From CAZQMX01 sp964594965 (lineage in GTDB: Bacteria; Patescibacteriota; Minisyncoccia; Portnoybacterales; UBA2143), in NCBI GenBank assembly GCA_964594965.1, contig CAZQMX010000001.1, positions 62,001-126,000 of the forward strand: a DNA stretch of 64,000 nt. Direction: 5' to 3'. Positions 63,910 through 64,000 of the stretch are shown piece by piece. The translations under genes were made by a program, and so were the position numbers. The notes under the pieces are model-generated. The model did not search any database, was not told the origin of the DNA, and saw only the letters and a list, made by a program, of their open reading frames with translations. Numbering within the stretch: the first letter of the stretch is position 1; each line of letters begins with the position of its first letter.

Positions 63910-64000
63910 ATTTTCTTCAAACTCCTTATTTATCGTAATGTACTAATTTAGCTTTTCCGATGCAAATTGAAAAATTTTTTCAAATTTGTTTAAGGTTCCT
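63910..64000. other. Window end without a recognised gene
   Basis: AT-rich. Contains AAATTGAAAAA/TTTTTTCAAATTT, a weak hairpin. No ORF or promoter could be supported. Confidence 0.5.

Overview
The window reads as chromosome of a streamlined bacterium of the Patescibacteria/CPR type, most likely a Parcubacteria-like lineage. This is inference from gene content, without any database search. The gene set is almost entirely information processing, chaperones, cell wall and surface glycan, with no central metabolism in 64 kb. Genes overlap tightly, many lack a Shine-Dalgarno, and typical CPR small proteins recur. TGA is a normal stop, so code 25 does not apply. Ribosomal protein L9 is present.

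Layout. 1-5000 (+): a Ca2+-type P-ATPase cut by the window edge, a Na+/Ca2+ exchanger, RmuC and L21. 4970-9400 (-): recR, dnaB, cysS, corA. 9450-14800 (+): a heat-shock cluster grpE-hsp20-dnaK-membrane protein-dnaJ-membrane protein, then tRNA-Lys. 15100-24700 (+): an ASCH-Gre fusion ORF, a HIT protein, aspS, and a wall cluster of D,D-carboxypeptidase, mraY, ftsW and murG (no murD), then gltX. 24700-30400: two small unknowns, a PcsB-like/C39-like secreted protein, a Xer recombinase, a PD-(D/E)XK nuclease, an orphan ncRNA candidate, an Ada-like zinc protein and rpmA. 30400-39800 (-): rplI, acylphosphatase, an S41 protease and a surface-polysaccharide operon of two GT2 enzymes, LCP, O-antigen ligase, a (alpha/alpha)6 glycosidase-like protein and a YfhO C-terminal fragment. 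39800-47700 (-): rpoD-dnaG, NUDIX, GIY-YIG, tRNA-Ser, htpX, a zinc microprotein, lemA and groESL. 47800-64000 (mostly -): nucleotidyltransferase, a TsaB-like fragment, a GT, a second PD-(D/E)XK protein, pspC, a second ncRNA candidate, membrane proteins, engB, an SPFH protein, two homopolymer-frameshifted genes, ddl, NUDIX, a small kinase, a hydrolase, a zinc microprotein and a DNA glycosylase-like protein.

The most unusual layer is a set of short GC-rich palindromic elements of several families. They sit between genes and also inside reading frames. Copies are translated in frame within L21, DnaK, the D,D-carboxypeptidase, GluRS, an Ada-like protein, and at the junction of an ASCH domain and a GreA/B-like domain. 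One copy abuts the 3' end of tRNA-Ser. Another sits between the old Shine-Dalgarno and the start codon of lemA and seems to supply a new Shine-Dalgarno. This resembles the Rickettsia palindromic elements.

Two intergenic loci on the minus strand, near 29.4-29.5 kb and 51.5-51.7 kb, have a sigma-70 promoter, helices beginning at the predicted start site and a Rho-independent terminator. They are candidate undescribed small RNAs. Several promoters lie so close to the start codon that the mRNAs should be leaderless or nearly so, while many small accessory genes carry strong AGGAGG sites.
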